Below, piece by piece: positions 13,099 through 22,915 of a DNA stretch of 64,000 nt. Origin of the DNA: Bog-473 sp963707835 (GTDB lineage Bacteria; Actinomycetota; Acidimicrobiia; Acidimicrobiales; RAAP-2); NCBI GenBank assembly GCA_963707835.1, contig CAVPRI010000002.1:620001-684000 (forward strand), given 5' to 3'. Below the pieces are notes generated by a model. It saw nothing but the letters and a program-made list of their open reading frames with translations. It did no database searches and had not been told where the DNA came from. Both the position numbers and the translations under genes were made by a program. How positions within the stretch are numbered: the stretch's first letter is position 1; each line of letters starts with the position of its first letter.

Positions 13099-13250
13099 AG
13101 GTGCTCGAAGCTCAACGGGCTTTCCGCTCCCCCCGCCGCCAAACGGGGCCCGGAGCGTGCGCCGCCTGCTGATGCCCTCGACCTGTCACGCATGTCATGC
13201 GATGCGATGACAGAAGCATGCGGGATCGATGTTGCATCGGCATGACAGGG

Positions 13251-13895
13251 TCATGACAGGGTTTCCCACGCCTCGGGCGGCCTCCCCGCGTCGGTCGGCC
13301 GGGACGTCCACGGGCTCTTGGGCACCCAGAACCGCCAAGGCCTCTCGCCCGCTGCGCTGACACCGATCCGTGGGCCCCGCGCCGCCCGGTTTGGGGGCAG
13401 CACGCCGTCGTCGGCCAGGGTCACCGCCGCAGGCTCCGTTGCACTTCCACTGCCACAGCTGTTGCGCCCGTCCGCCAGCAGGTCCGCACCGTTGTCGGCC
13501 CCGGTGATGCCGAGGGCCTGGCAGAGCTTGGCCGGCCCGCTGCACAGGTCCCAGGCGCGCTGCGCCGCCGGCCGAGCGGCACGCATGGCCTCGCGACCGG
13601 TGATCGGGACCAGGGCCCGGATCAGGACGGCGCCCGCCACACCCTGGGGGCCACAGACCACGTTGGCGCACCAGTGCATCCCGTAGGTGAAGTAGACGTA
13701 GAGGAACCCCGGAGGTCCGAACATGACCTCGGTGCGCCGCGTCCGTCCTCCGAAGGCGTGGGACGCCGGGTCGTCCGCACCGCGATAGGCCTCGACCTCG
13801 ACGATCCGGCCCGACCGCTCCCCTCTGACCAGGACCTTGTTCAGCAGCCAGGGAGCGACGTCGACCGGATCACCTTCGAGCTCGGACGGCTGCAC
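13251..13895 (-). CDS. mpg: 3-methyladenine DNA glycosylase (AAG/MPG family)
   Basis: 214 residues from GTG 13895, which has GGGTGGAGC just upstream. It carries the AAG family signature: KVLVRGERSGRIVEVEAYRG, DPASHAFGGRTRRTEVMFG and VYFTYGMHWCANVVCGP. The Glu in VEVEAY corresponds to the catalytic acid. The enzyme excises 3-methyladenine and related alkylated bases in base-excision repair. The start lies 26 bp inside the end of the WS/DGAT gene, so both are probably co-transcribed. A longer in-frame opening upstream is just the out-of-frame overlap with that gene and lacks family similarity. Confidence 0.88.
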   Translation of the reverse strand: MQPSELEGDPVDVAPWLLNKVLVRGERSGRIVEVEAYRGADDPASHAFGGRTRRTEVMFGPPGFLYVYFTYGMHWCANVVCGPQGVAGAVLIRALVPITGREAMRAARPAAQRAWDLCSGPAKLCQALGITGADNGADLLADGRNSCGSGSATEPAAVTLADDGVLPPNRAARGPRIGVSAAGERPWRFWVPKSPWTSRPTDAGRPPEAWETLS

Positions 13896-15333
13896 GCTCC
13901 ACCCTGGCGCGCCGGGCCGCTGCGGTGCCAGCCCGGGCGCCGGGCTGTTCGGTCTCGGCACAGAGCTGGACCAGCTCGTCGCCCATGGCGCGAGCCAGTG
14001 CGGGAAGCTCGGGCACGGTGCGTGCGCAGGCGTTGATGCCGACAAAGAGCTCGTCGCAGTAGCGCTGGACGGTCACGTTGAGCGGCATGCCGTCGACGAC
14101 CGGCCCGAGGGGATGAAGCGCCCGGAGCTCCATGCCGGCGAAGTACAGGGGCACATCGGGCCCGGGCACGTTCGAGATGAGCAGGTTGCCGGCCCGGACC
14201 TTGCGGAGCATGCCCGCACGCACCCCGAGCCGGACCACCGGCCGGGCCAGCGCCGGTGGCACCGCGTCGACGACCGTGCTCGCCATGGGCCCGTACCCGA
14301 CGGCGCGCTCTTGTCCCTTGCACATGTCGCTGACCTCCATCACGGCCAGGAGGCGCTCCAACGGCGCCCTGCGGTCGTTCGCCAGCTGGACGAACATGGC
14401 GGAGAGCTGGTTGCCGGCGATCGGGACCGCGCCGCGCAGCGACACGGGGACCACCGCCACGAGCGGGCGTGATGCGTCGGTTCCGAGCAGCGCCAGGTAG
14501 CGACGGAGCGCTCCGGAGGAGACGGCCAACACCACGTCGTTCACGGTGGCGCCGAATCGCGCCTTGAGCGACCGCACGGCGGGCAGGTCCAGCCGGGCGA
14601 AAGCCACGGCGCGGCGTCCGCGCGCCGGTGCCTCGAAGGTGCTCGGCGCCCCGAGGGGGATCGACACGGCATCCACCCCGCACTCCACGGCCCGCCGCAC
14701 GAGGCGTGCCCCGGTCCGGCCAACCTCACGGGCCGCCCGCACGGCCCGTACCGGGCTGGCCGCGAGGTTGGGCAGGGCGTCGGCCACCAGGCGGGCCGCC
14801 GAGGGCAGGCGCGCCGGGGCACCCGGAGGGGCGGGCGGCTGCTCGAGAGGGTCCCGGGGGGCCAGATCGAGCAGCTGGGCCAGCAGGTCCGCCCCCGTCA
14901 CCCCGTCGATCGCCGCATGGTGCATCTTGGCGATCAGACCGACTCGGCCGTCCGCCAACCCTTCCACGACGTGGATCTCCCAGGGAGCCTGACCGGGGGT
15001 CAGGGAGTGGCCCAGGACGTCCCCCACGGCGGCAGCGAACTCGCCCTCACCGCCGGGGCCGGGCAGGGCCACCCGGTGCAGGTGGTCACCGAGGTCGAAC
15101 GCCGGGTCGTCGACCCAGCGCGGGTGGTCGAGTCCGAGGGGGACGGGCACCAGCCGGCGCCGCAGCTGAGGGATCGAGGGCACCTTGAGCTCGAACATGC
15201 GGACCACCCGCTCGAATGCGTAGCCGGTGGGAGCGGTGGCCGGATCGAGGACGCACGCGTACGCCACCTCGAGCGGGAACTCCGGCGTGTCCGAGTACAC
15301 GAACATCGGATCCAGACCGGCCAGACGCTCCAT
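13870..15333 (-). CDS. Wax ester synthase/diacylglycerol acyltransferase (WS/DGAT)
   Basis: 487 residues starting MERLAGLDPMFVYS. The active-site motif HHAAIDG (HHxxxDG) lies in the N-terminal half, and the actinobacterial motif NVPGPDVPLYFAG lies near the C-terminus. Such enzymes transfer fatty acyl groups from acyl-CoA to alcohols or diacylglycerol and build storage lipid at the membrane. It begins 107 bp after argH ends and overlaps mpg by 26 bp. The start at 15333 is preferred to 15360 because it matches the family N-terminus. Confidence 0.88.
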   Translation of the reverse strand: MERLAGLDPMFVYSDTPEFPLEVAYACVLDPATAPTGYAFERVVRMFELKVPSIPQLRRRLVPVPLGLDHPRWVDDPAFDLGDHLHRVALPGPGGEGEFAAAVGDVLGHSLTPGQAPWEIHVVEGLADGRVGLIAKMHHAAIDGVTGADLLAQLLDLAPRDPLEQPPAPPGAPARLPSAARLVADALPNLAASPVRAVRAAREVGRTGARLVRRAVECGVDAVSIPLGAPSTFEAPARGRRAVAFARLDLPAVRSLKARFGATVNDVVLAVSSGALRRYLALLGTDASRPLVAVVPVSLRGAVPIAGNQLSAMFVQLANDRRAPLERLLAVMEVSDMCKGQERAVGYGPMASTVVDAVPPALARPVVRLGVRAGMLRKVRAGNLLISNVPGPDVPLYFAGMELRALHPLGPVVDGMPLNVTVQRYCDELFVGINACARTVPELPALARAMGDELVQLCAETEQPGARAGTAAARRARVERAAVRARR

Positions 15334-15440
15334 GGCACCACCCCGAGGACGCTCCCACACCAGCCTGCGCGCCGAGGGGCATCGCGCACAACCCTCCGGG
15401 AGGATTTCCTCGCTGTCGCCCCCGGACCGTCACCGGCTCG

Positions 15441-16850
15441 TCACCCTTCTTCGGCAACCGCCGGGGGCGACCAATGGGCCAACCGGGTGCGGTCCACCTC
15501 CCGGCGTCGGGCGAACCGCTCGGCCTGCTCGCGCACGGGTTCGGGCCCGGCGCCACCCGGGGTGCGCCGGCGGGTCACCGCCACCCCTGGCTCGAGCAGT
15601 TCCACGGCGGTTTCGCCCAGGTCGGGGTGGGCGGCCACCAGCTCGACCAGGGGCACGTGGCGCTCGAGTGACTCGCGCACCAGGCCGCCGACGAGTGCGT
15701 GAGCCTGGCGGAAGGGCATCCCCCGCTCCACCAGCATCTCGGCCAGGTCGATGGCCGAGGCCGCCGGCCCGTCGGCTGCCGACTGCATCCTCGCCTCGTT
15801 CCAAGTGGCCGTCTCGTAGAGCCCGCGCAACGCGATCAGGGCACGCGTCACCTGGGCCACCGCGTCGAGCAGCGGCTCCTTGTCCTCTTGGAGGTCGCGG
15901 TTGTAGGCCAGCGGAAGGCCCTTGAGGGTGACCAGGATGCCGGTCAGGTGCCCGATGAGTCGGCCGGACTTGCCCCGGGCCAGTTCGGCGACGTCGGGGT
16001 TCTTCTTTTGCGGCAGCATGGAGCTGCCGGTGGCGTAGGCGTCGTCGAGGATACAGAAACCGAACTCCTCGGTCGACCACAAGACGATCTCCTCCCCCAT
16101 GCGCGAGAGGTGGACCCCCAGCAGGGCTAGGTCGAAGAGGGCCTCCGCCACGAAGTCCCGGTCCGCCACGGCGTCGAGCGAGTTCTCGAAGCGGCTGTGG
16201 AACCCGAGCTCACCGGCGACGAAGTCGGGGTCGAGCGGCAGGGACGAGCCCGCGAGCGCCCCGGCGCCGAGCGGCGACACGTTGAGCCGGTCCACCGTGG
16301 TCAAGATGCGATCGAGGTCCCGGGCCAGGGCCCATCCGTGGGCCAGCAGATGGTGGGCCAACAACACCGGCTGCGCCCGTTGGAGGTGGGTGTAGCCGGG
16401 CAGGTAGGCGCCATCCGCCTCGCTGGCCCGCTGCGCCAGGGCGTCCTGGAGCCCCATGATCTCTCCGGACACCTCGACCAGGGAGCGGCGGCACCACAAC
16501 CGCAGTGCGGTGACCACCTGGTCGTTGCGGCTGCGGCCCGTGTGCAGCTTGGCGCCCACGTCCCCGGCCAACTCGGTCACCCGGCGCTCGACGGCGGTGT
16601 GGATGTCCTCGTCGCCGGGAGCGAAGGCGAACGTGCCGGTCGTCAGCTCGTGCTCCACCGCGTCGAGTGCCCCGAGCAGCGTCGCGACCTCGGCGTCGCC
16701 GAGGATGCCCGCCTTGCCCAGCCCCTTCACGTGGGCCCGCGAGCCCATGAGGTCCTCGGCGGCCAGGGCACGGTCGAAGGGCAGGCTGACCGTGAAGTCG
16801 GCCACGGCGTCGGCCATGCCCGTGGCGATGCGTCCCTCCCACAGCGTCAT
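15441..16850 (-). CDS. argH: Argininosuccinate lyase
   Basis: 469 residues. It cleaves argininosuccinate to arginine and fumarate, the last step of arginine synthesis. Recognisable are HTGRSRNDQV, the family signature GSSMLPQKKNPD with the mobile catalytic loop, and TVDRLNVSPLGAGALAGSSL. The start at 16850 overlaps the argG stop by 4 bp (ATGA); a much longer upstream frame is only the shadow of argG. It is the last gene of the arg operon. Confidence 0.96.
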   Translation of the reverse strand: MTLWEGRIATGMADAVADFTVSLPFDRALAAEDLMGSRAHVKGLGKAGILGDAEVATLLGALDAVEHELTTGTFAFAPGDEDIHTAVERRVTELAGDVGAKLHTGRSRNDQVVTALRLWCRRSLVEVSGEIMGLQDALAQRASEADGAYLPGYTHLQRAQPVLLAHHLLAHGWALARDLDRILTTVDRLNVSPLGAGALAGSSLPLDPDFVAGELGFHSRFENSLDAVADRDFVAEALFDLALLGVHLSRMGEEIVLWSTEEFGFCILDDAYATGSSMLPQKKNPDVAELARGKSGRLIGHLTGILVTLKGLPLAYNRDLQEDKEPLLDAVAQVTRALIALRGLYETATWNEARMQSAADGPAASAIDLAEMLVERGMPFRQAHALVGGLVRESLERHVPLVELVAAHPDLGETAVELLEPGVAVTRRRTPGGAGPEPVREQAERFARRREVDRTRLAHWSPPAVAEEG

Positions 16851-18073
16851 GTCGAAGCCCCCCCGGCCGATCCGGGCCCCTGGCGTGACGACCAGGTGGC
16901 CACCCCGAGGCCCCAGAGCCGGACGAACCCCTCGGCGTCCTCGTGCCGGAAGGTGTCCGAGGCGTCGTAGGTCGCCAGGCCGTGGTCGTAGAGGGCGACC
17001 GGGCTGCGCCGCCCCACCACGGTGCACGTCCCGGGCGCGGCGAAGCGCAGACGGACCTCCCCGGTCACGTGGCGCTGGCTCTCGGTGATGAAGGCCTGCA
17101 GCGTGGCCCGCAACGGTGAGTACCACAGCCCGTCGTAGACCAGCTCGGCCCAGCGCGGCTCGAGACGCGCCTTCTCGTGGTGCAGGTCGCGCTCGAGAGT
17201 GAGGTCCTCGAGGTCGGCGTGGGCCACGATCAACGAGAGAGCGGCCGGGCACTCGTAGACCTCACGGCTCTTGATGCCCACCCGGCGGTTCTCCACCATG
17301 TCCAGGCGGCCGAAGCCCCGGCTCCCGGCGAGCTCACCCAGCCGGGTGATCAGCTCGTAGGGGCCCAGCGCGGTCCCGTCGAGGCTGACCGGCACGCCGC
17401 CCTCGAAGCCGACCACGACCTCGACCGGGTCGGGCTGGGTGACCCGGGTCAGCGTGTACACGTCGTCGGGAGCCGGTGCCCAGGGATCCTCGATGGCACC
17501 GCACTCGATCGCCTTGCCCCAGAGGTTGTCGTCGATGGAGTAGAGCTTCTCCTTGGTCACCGTGATCGGGATCTCCCACTTGGCAGCCAGCTCGACACAG
17601 TCCTCGCGGGTCAGACCCCAGACCCGGGCCGGGGCGTAGATGCCCAGGTCCGGTGCCAGCGCCCGCACGCCGACCTCGAATCGAACCTGGTCGTTCCCCT
17701 TTCCGGTGCACCCGTGGGCCACGGCGGTGGCCCCGTGCCGGCGCGCCTCGGCGACCAGGTGACGCACGATGACGGGCCGGGAGAGCGCCGAGACGAGCGG
17801 GTACTTGCCCTCGTAGCGCGCGTTGGCCTGGAGCGCGGGAAGGCAGAACTCCTCGACCATCTCGTCCCGGGCGTCGACCACCACGGCCTCGACCGCGCCT
17901 GCCGCCAGGGCACGCTGGCGGATGGCCTCGTAGTCCTCTCCGCCCCGGTCGGCTGCCTGGCCCACGTTGACCGCCACGGCGACGACCTCGACACCCGAGT
18001 TCTCCATCAGCCAGCGCACGGCCACCGACGTGTCGAGTCCACCGCTGTAGGCCAGCACTACTCGCTCAGACAT
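16847..18073 (-). CDS. argG: Argininosuccinate synthase
   Basis: 408 residues starting MSERVVLAYSGGLDTSVA, the ATP-binding P-loop of argininosuccinate synthases. GCTGKGNDQVRFE and KSREVYECPAAL are further family motifs. It joins citrulline and aspartate using ATP. The ATG lies 3 bp after the argR stop, and the stop overlaps argH. This places the citrulline-to-arginine steps directly behind their repressor gene. Confidence 0.96.
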   Translation of the reverse strand: MSERVVLAYSGGLDTSVAVRWLMENSGVEVVAVAVNVGQAADRGGEDYEAIRQRALAAGAVEAVVVDARDEMVEEFCLPALQANARYEGKYPLVSALSRPVIVRHLVAEARRHGATAVAHGCTGKGNDQVRFEVGVRALAPDLGIYAPARVWGLTREDCVELAAKWEIPITVTKEKLYSIDDNLWGKAIECGAIEDPWAPAPDDVYTLTRVTQPDPVEVVVGFEGGVPVSLDGTALGPYELITRLGELAGSRGFGRLDMVENRRVGIKSREVYECPAALSLIVAHADLEDLTLERDLHHEKARLEPRWAELVYDGLWYSPLRATLQAFITESQRHVTGEVRLRFAAPGTCTVVGRRSPVALYDHGLATYDASDTFRHEDAEGFVRLWGLGVATWSSRQGPGSAGGAST

Positions 18074-18075
18074 GC

Positions 18076-18620
18076 TCAGTTCGCTTCCTTCCCGTTCGGC
18101 GCCCCGTTCGGCGCCCCGTTCGACACGATCCGCTGTGCAGCGACGCCCGCGATGTCCCGCAGACGGTCCGCCATGATGCTCCCACCGAGCTCGGCGTCGG
18201 CCACAACGAGGACGGTGTCGTCGCCGGCCACGGTGCCGACCACTCCTTCGAGGCCGCTTCGGTCCAGCGCCGATCCCACGACGTGCGCCGAGCCCGGGGG
18301 TGTCCGCAGGACCACCAGATTGGCCGAGTGTGCCACCTCCACCACCCACTCGCCGAGCACCCGCCGGAGGTGGTCCTCGGGCGCGATCTGCTGGGACGGC
18401 AGCTCGGGTAGGGCGTAGGCCGTGTCGCCCCCCGGCAGGCGGACCTTGACGGCGCCCAGGTCTTCGAGGTCGCGCGACACCGTGGTCTGGGTCGCCTCGA
18501 CTCCCTCGCTGCCCAACAGGGCAACCAGCTGCGCCTGGGAAGTGACCGGCCGGGACTCGAGCAGCTTGGTGATGAGATGCTGGCGCTGGTTCTTGGTCGG
18601 CCGGCCCCCCGAGTGCCCGC

Positions 18621-18624
<4 letters not shown>
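18076..18624 (-). CDS. argR: Arginine repressor ArgR
   Basis: 182 residues. The N-terminal winged helix-turn-helix includes the signature EATQTTVSRDLEDLGAVKV. The C-terminal hexamerisation and arginine-binding domain includes GTVAGDDTVLVV. It represses arg genes when arginine is bound. The start overlaps the argF stop (ATGA), and it sits inside the operon it should control. The C-terminus ends in an NGAPNGAPNG tail made by a 12-bp tandem repeat (18093-18122) that most ArgR proteins lack. Likely targets are the boxes at 23935-23968. Confidence 0.94.
18093..18122. repeat. 12-bp tandem repeat in argR 3' end
   Basis: CGTTCGGCGCCC occurs twice in direct succession plus a half copy. It encodes NGAP repeats at the ArgR C-terminus, so copy-number changes stay in frame. 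Confidence 0.8.
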
Positions 18625-19544
<920 letters not shown>

Positions 19545-19554
19545 GGGTCGGCCC

Positions 19555-20811
19555 CTACTCCTGTCGTCCCGGGATGGTCACCGCAGGTTCCCCTGCCGGA
19601 TCCCCCGCACCGCCGACCCCGGCGACTTCGCCCAGCACACCGGCGAGGATGCCCAGCGCCGCGTCGATCTCCTCGTCGCTCACCAGCAACGGCGGCGCCA
19701 ACCGGACGGCGTCGGGGCGCACGGGGTTCACTAGCAGTCCGCGCTCGAGTGCGAGGATCGACACTTCCCGGGCAACCGGGTCCACCAGTTGGGCCGCCAG
19801 CAGGAGCCCGGCACCGCGCACCGCCACCACCCCGAGCAGCCTCCCGAGGCCAGTGGCCAGGCGGCTGCCGGCCCGTCGGGCCCGGCCGCAGACGTCCTCG
19901 GCCTCCATGACAGCCAGTGTGGCGCGCGCCGCGGCCAGCGCCAGGGGCTGCCCGCCGAAGGTCGACCCGTGGTCGCCCGGGCCGAAGGCGGCCGCCACCT
20001 CGGCTCGGGCCCAGCAGGCGCCCACCGGCATGCCGTTGCCCAGTGCCTTGGCCATGGTCACCACATCGGGCTCGAGCCCCCCCTGGGCCTGGAAGGCGAA
20101 CCAGTGGCCGGTCCGACCGAGGCCGGTCTGGACCTCGTCGAGCATCAAGAGCGCGTTCCGCTCGGTGCACAGGGCCCGCACGCCGCCCAGGTAGTCCGAG
20201 CTCGGGACCATGACACCGCCCTCACCCTGGATGGGCTCGAGGAGCACGGCGGCCACGGTGGCGGGATCGAGGGCCCGGTCGAGCGCGGCGATATCGTCGT
20301 AGGGGACGTGGACGAAGCCTTCGGGCAGGGGCCGGAACGGCGCCTGCTTCTCCGGTTGCCCGGTCGCCGTGAGGGTGGCCAGGGTGCGCCCGTGGAAGGA
20401 GTTGTCGGCACTGACCACCACGAAGCGGTCGTCGCCGGCCCAGCGGCGGGCCAGCTTCAGCGCGCACTCGTTGGCCTCGGCCCCCGAGTTGGCGAAGAAG
20501 ACCTGACCCCCGGCCTGGCCGGACCCGCCATGGACCAGCCGGTCGATGGTGCGGGCCACCTCGGGCCCCAGCGTGTTGCCGTAGAGATTGGACACGTGGA
20601 GCAGCGTGGCCGCCTGCTCGGCCACGGCCTGGGCCACCACCGGGTGGGCGTGGCCGAGCGAGACCACCGCCAGGCCGGTCACGAAGTCGAGGTAGTCGCG
20701 CCCCTCGGTGTCGAAGAGATGGGTGCCCTCGCCCCTCACGAAGGTCGCGGGAGGCTCCGGGTAGGTACGCATGAGCGCCTCGCGGCCACTGGCCGTCACC
20801 CCGCCCGTCAC
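19555..20811 (-). CDS. argD: Acetylornithine aminotransferase
   Basis: 418 residues from GTG 20811, chosen because it overlaps the argB stop by 4 bp as at the other arg junctions; GTG 20799 is an alternative. It is a class III PLP aminotransferase with FANSGAEANECALKLAR, LMLDEVQTGLGRTG, and the PLP lysine in TMAKALGNGMPVGA. It converts N-acetylglutamate semialdehyde to N-acetylornithine and may also serve lysine synthesis. Confidence 0.94.
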   Translation of the reverse strand: MTGGVTASGREALMRTYPEPPATFVRGEGTHLFDTEGRDYLDFVTGLAVVSLGHAHPVVAQAVAEQAATLLHVSNLYGNTLGPEVARTIDRLVHGGSGQAGGQVFFANSGAEANECALKLARRWAGDDRFVVVSADNSFHGRTLATLTATGQPEKQAPFRPLPEGFVHVPYDDIAALDRALDPATVAAVLLEPIQGEGGVMVPSSDYLGGVRALCTERNALLMLDEVQTGLGRTGHWFAFQAQGGLEPDVVTMAKALGNGMPVGACWARAEVAAAFGPGDHGSTFGGQPLALAAARATLAVMEAEDVCGRARRAGSRLATGLGRLLGVVAVRGAGLLLAAQLVDPVAREVSILALERGLLVNPVRPDAVRLAPPLLVSDEEIDAALGILAGVLGEVAGVGGAGDPAGEPAVTIPGRQE

Positions 20812-21749
20812 GGCAGCACCATGGTGCCGACGCCGGCGTCGGTGAACAGCTCGAGCAGCAACGCATGGGGGACGCGCCCGTCGAGGATGTGGGCCCGCCC
20901 CACGCCGGCGCGCACCGCCCGGGCGCACGCCTCGATCTTGGGCCGCATGCCGCCCTGGGCCCCCCCGCTGCGCAGGATCTCGTCGACCACCTCGAGCGAG
21001 GCCCGGTGAACCACGGTCGCCGGATCATCGGCCACCACGCGAAGGCCCTCGATGTCGGTCAGGAAGATCAGCTTCTCCGCTCCCAGCGCCTCGGCCAACG
21101 CGCCGGCCACCGTGTCCGCGTTGATGTTGTAGGCCTGGCCGGACTCGTCGGCACCGATGGTGGCCACAACCGGGATCAAGCCCTCGGCCACCAGGCGCTC
21201 GAGCATGGTCGGATCGACCAGCGAGACGTTGCCCACGAATCCGAGGTCGGCGTGGCTCGGCGTGGCCGTGATCAGGTTGGCGTCCTCGCCCGACATGCCC
21301 ACGGCCAGCGGCCCGTGGACGTTGATGGCCGACACGATGTCACGGTTGACCTTGCCCACCAGCACCATGCGGGCGATGTCCAACGTGTCGGCGTCGGTCA
21401 CCCGCAGCCCGTTGCGGAACTCGGTCACCTTGCCCAGACGCGCCATGAGCTCGCCGATCTGAGGCCCCCCGCCGTGCACCACGACCGGGAGGATGCCCAC
21501 GGCACGCATCAGGACGACGTCCTGGGCGAAGGAGGCCAGCGCGGCGTCCGTACCACCGTCCTCCTCGGTTTCCGACGCGCCCGGGTCCGAGCCGGCGAGC
21601 GCGTTGCCGCCGTACTTGACCACGACGACCTTCCCGCGGAACCGACGGATGTAGGGCAGCGCCTCGACGAGCACCGACGCGGTGCGTTGCGCCGCCGCTT
21701 TCTGCGCCCGGGTGACCTTGGGGGGCACGGCGGCCGCTTCGGCGCTCAC
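20808..21749 (-). CDS. argB: Acetylglutamate kinase
   Basis: 313 residues from a GTG start that overlaps the argJ stop. Motifs of the amino acid kinase fold are VVVKYGGNAL, VVVHGGGPQIG and AYNINADTVAGALAEAL. It phosphorylates N-acetylglutamate. A small insertion rich in acidic residues follows KYGGNAL. It has the N-terminal helix seen in arginine-inhibited, hexameric enzymes, so feedback inhibition is plausible. Confidence 0.95.
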   Translation of the reverse strand: MSAEAAAVPPKVTRAQKAAAQRTASVLVEALPYIRRFRGKVVVVKYGGNALAGSDPGASETEEDGGTDAALASFAQDVVLMRAVGILPVVVHGGGPQIGELMARLGKVTEFRNGLRVTDADTLDIARMVLVGKVNRDIVSAINVHGPLAVGMSGEDANLITATPSHADLGFVGNVSLVDPTMLERLVAEGLIPVVATIGADESGQAYNINADTVAGALAEALGAEKLIFLTDIEGLRVVADDPATVVHRASLEVVDEILRSGGAQGGMRPKIEACARAVRAGVGRAHILDGRVPHALLLELFTDAGVGTMVLP

Positions 21750-22915
21750 GAGGTGGTCCGGTTCTCGTCGATGTAGCCGTAGCTCAGATCGGACCCGAGC
21801 ACGACCGCCTCGCCGTCGCCAAGACCGAGGTCGCAGACGATCTCGACGTGGCGGCCCGCCATGTGGGTGGCCACCGCGACCTCGTCATGGGGAACGGCCA
21901 CGCCGGCCGCACAAACCACGACCGCCCCGTAGGCGACCGTGACGCGGTCCACGTCGAAGGGCGTTCCGGCCGACCCGAGCTCGGAGACGACGCGCCCCCA
22001 GTATGGGTCCTCGCCGAACAGCGAGCACTGCACGAGCATGGAGTCGGCCACCTTGCGGGCGGCCACGTGAGCCGCCTGGTCGCTGCGGGCCCCGCGGACG
22101 CGCACGTGTGCCACCTTGGTGGCCCCCTCGGCATCGTCCACCATCTGCGCGGCCAGCGAGCTGCACGCCTCGCCCAGCGCGGACCGCAACGCCGTACGCG
22201 ACGGCGTTGCGCCGCGACCGCTGGCCAGGACCAGCACCGTGTCGTTGGTCGAGGTACAGCCGTCCACCGTGATGCGGTTGAACGACGCCTCCACCGCCTC
22301 GTGCAGGGCGTCCTGCAGGACTCCCGGCTCGACTCTGGCGTCGGTCGTGCACACCGCCAGCATGGTGGCCATGTTGGGGGCCAACATGGCGGCACCCTTG
22401 GCCATGCCACCCACCGTGAAGCCGTCGCCGGCCACGACCACCTCCTTGGGCACCGTGTCGGTGGTCATGATGGCCCGGGCCGCCCGCGCCGCAGCGTCGG
22501 GGCCGGGGTTGCGCGCCATCACGATGTCGGCCAGCTCGGGCATCACGGCGTCGATGGGGAACGGGATCCCGATGAGTCCCGTCTGGCACACCAGGATCTG
22601 CTCCGCCGTCGCCCCGACGTCCCCGGCCACTGCTGCGCACAGCCGCTCCGCGGCGGCTCGACCGGGCGCCCCGGTGGCCGCGTTGGCGTTGCCCGATGTG
22701 AGGATCACGCCCGCCGCCCGGCCTCGGGTAGCCGCCAGGTGGGCCCGGCTCACCTGGACGGGAGCGGCAGCGGCCAGGTTGGAGGTGAACACGCCCGCGG
22801 CGGGGACGGCCCGGCCGTCTGCGGTGACCACCACGGCCACGTCGGGCACCCCGCCCGCCTTGATGCCCGCCGAGCCCCCCACTGCCACGAAGCCCTCCGG
22901 CGCGGTGACGCTCAC
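21746..22915 (-). CDS. argJ: Bifunctional ornithine acetyltransferase/N-acetylglutamate synthase
   Basis: 389 residues from GTG 22915, which overlaps the argC stop by 4 bp. The self-cleavage site lies in KGAAMLAPNMATMLA, where the second Thr-type position (MATML) gives the new N-terminal nucleophile of the beta chain. GCTSTNDTVLVLASG is also conserved. It recycles the acetyl group from acetylornithine to glutamate, so the operon encodes the cyclic pathway. No argA or argE is present, as expected. Confidence 0.95.
   Translation of the reverse strand: MSVTAPEGFVAVGGSAGIKAGGVPDVAVVVTADGRAVPAAGVFTSNLAAAAPVQVSRAHLAATRGRAAGVILTSGNANAATGAPGRAAAERLCAAVAGDVGATAEQILVCQTGLIGIPFPIDAVMPELADIVMARNPGPDAAARAARAIMTTDTVPKEVVVAGDGFTVGGMAKGAAMLAPNMATMLAVCTTDARVEPGVLQDALHEAVEASFNRITVDGCTSTNDTVLVLASGRGATPSRTALRSALGEACSSLAAQMVDDAEGATKVAHVRVRGARSDQAAHVAARKVADSMLVQCSLFGEDPYWGRVVSELGSAGTPFDVDRVTVAYGAVVVCAAGVAVPHDEVAVATHMAGRHVEIVCDLGLGDGEAVVLGSDLSYGYIDENRTTS

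Noticed and set aside
12564..13172. Open frame of about 200 codons on the plus strand across the rrn leader and promoter
   Set aside because: It runs antisense through the promoter, tandem repeats and hairpin and has no domain-like sequence.
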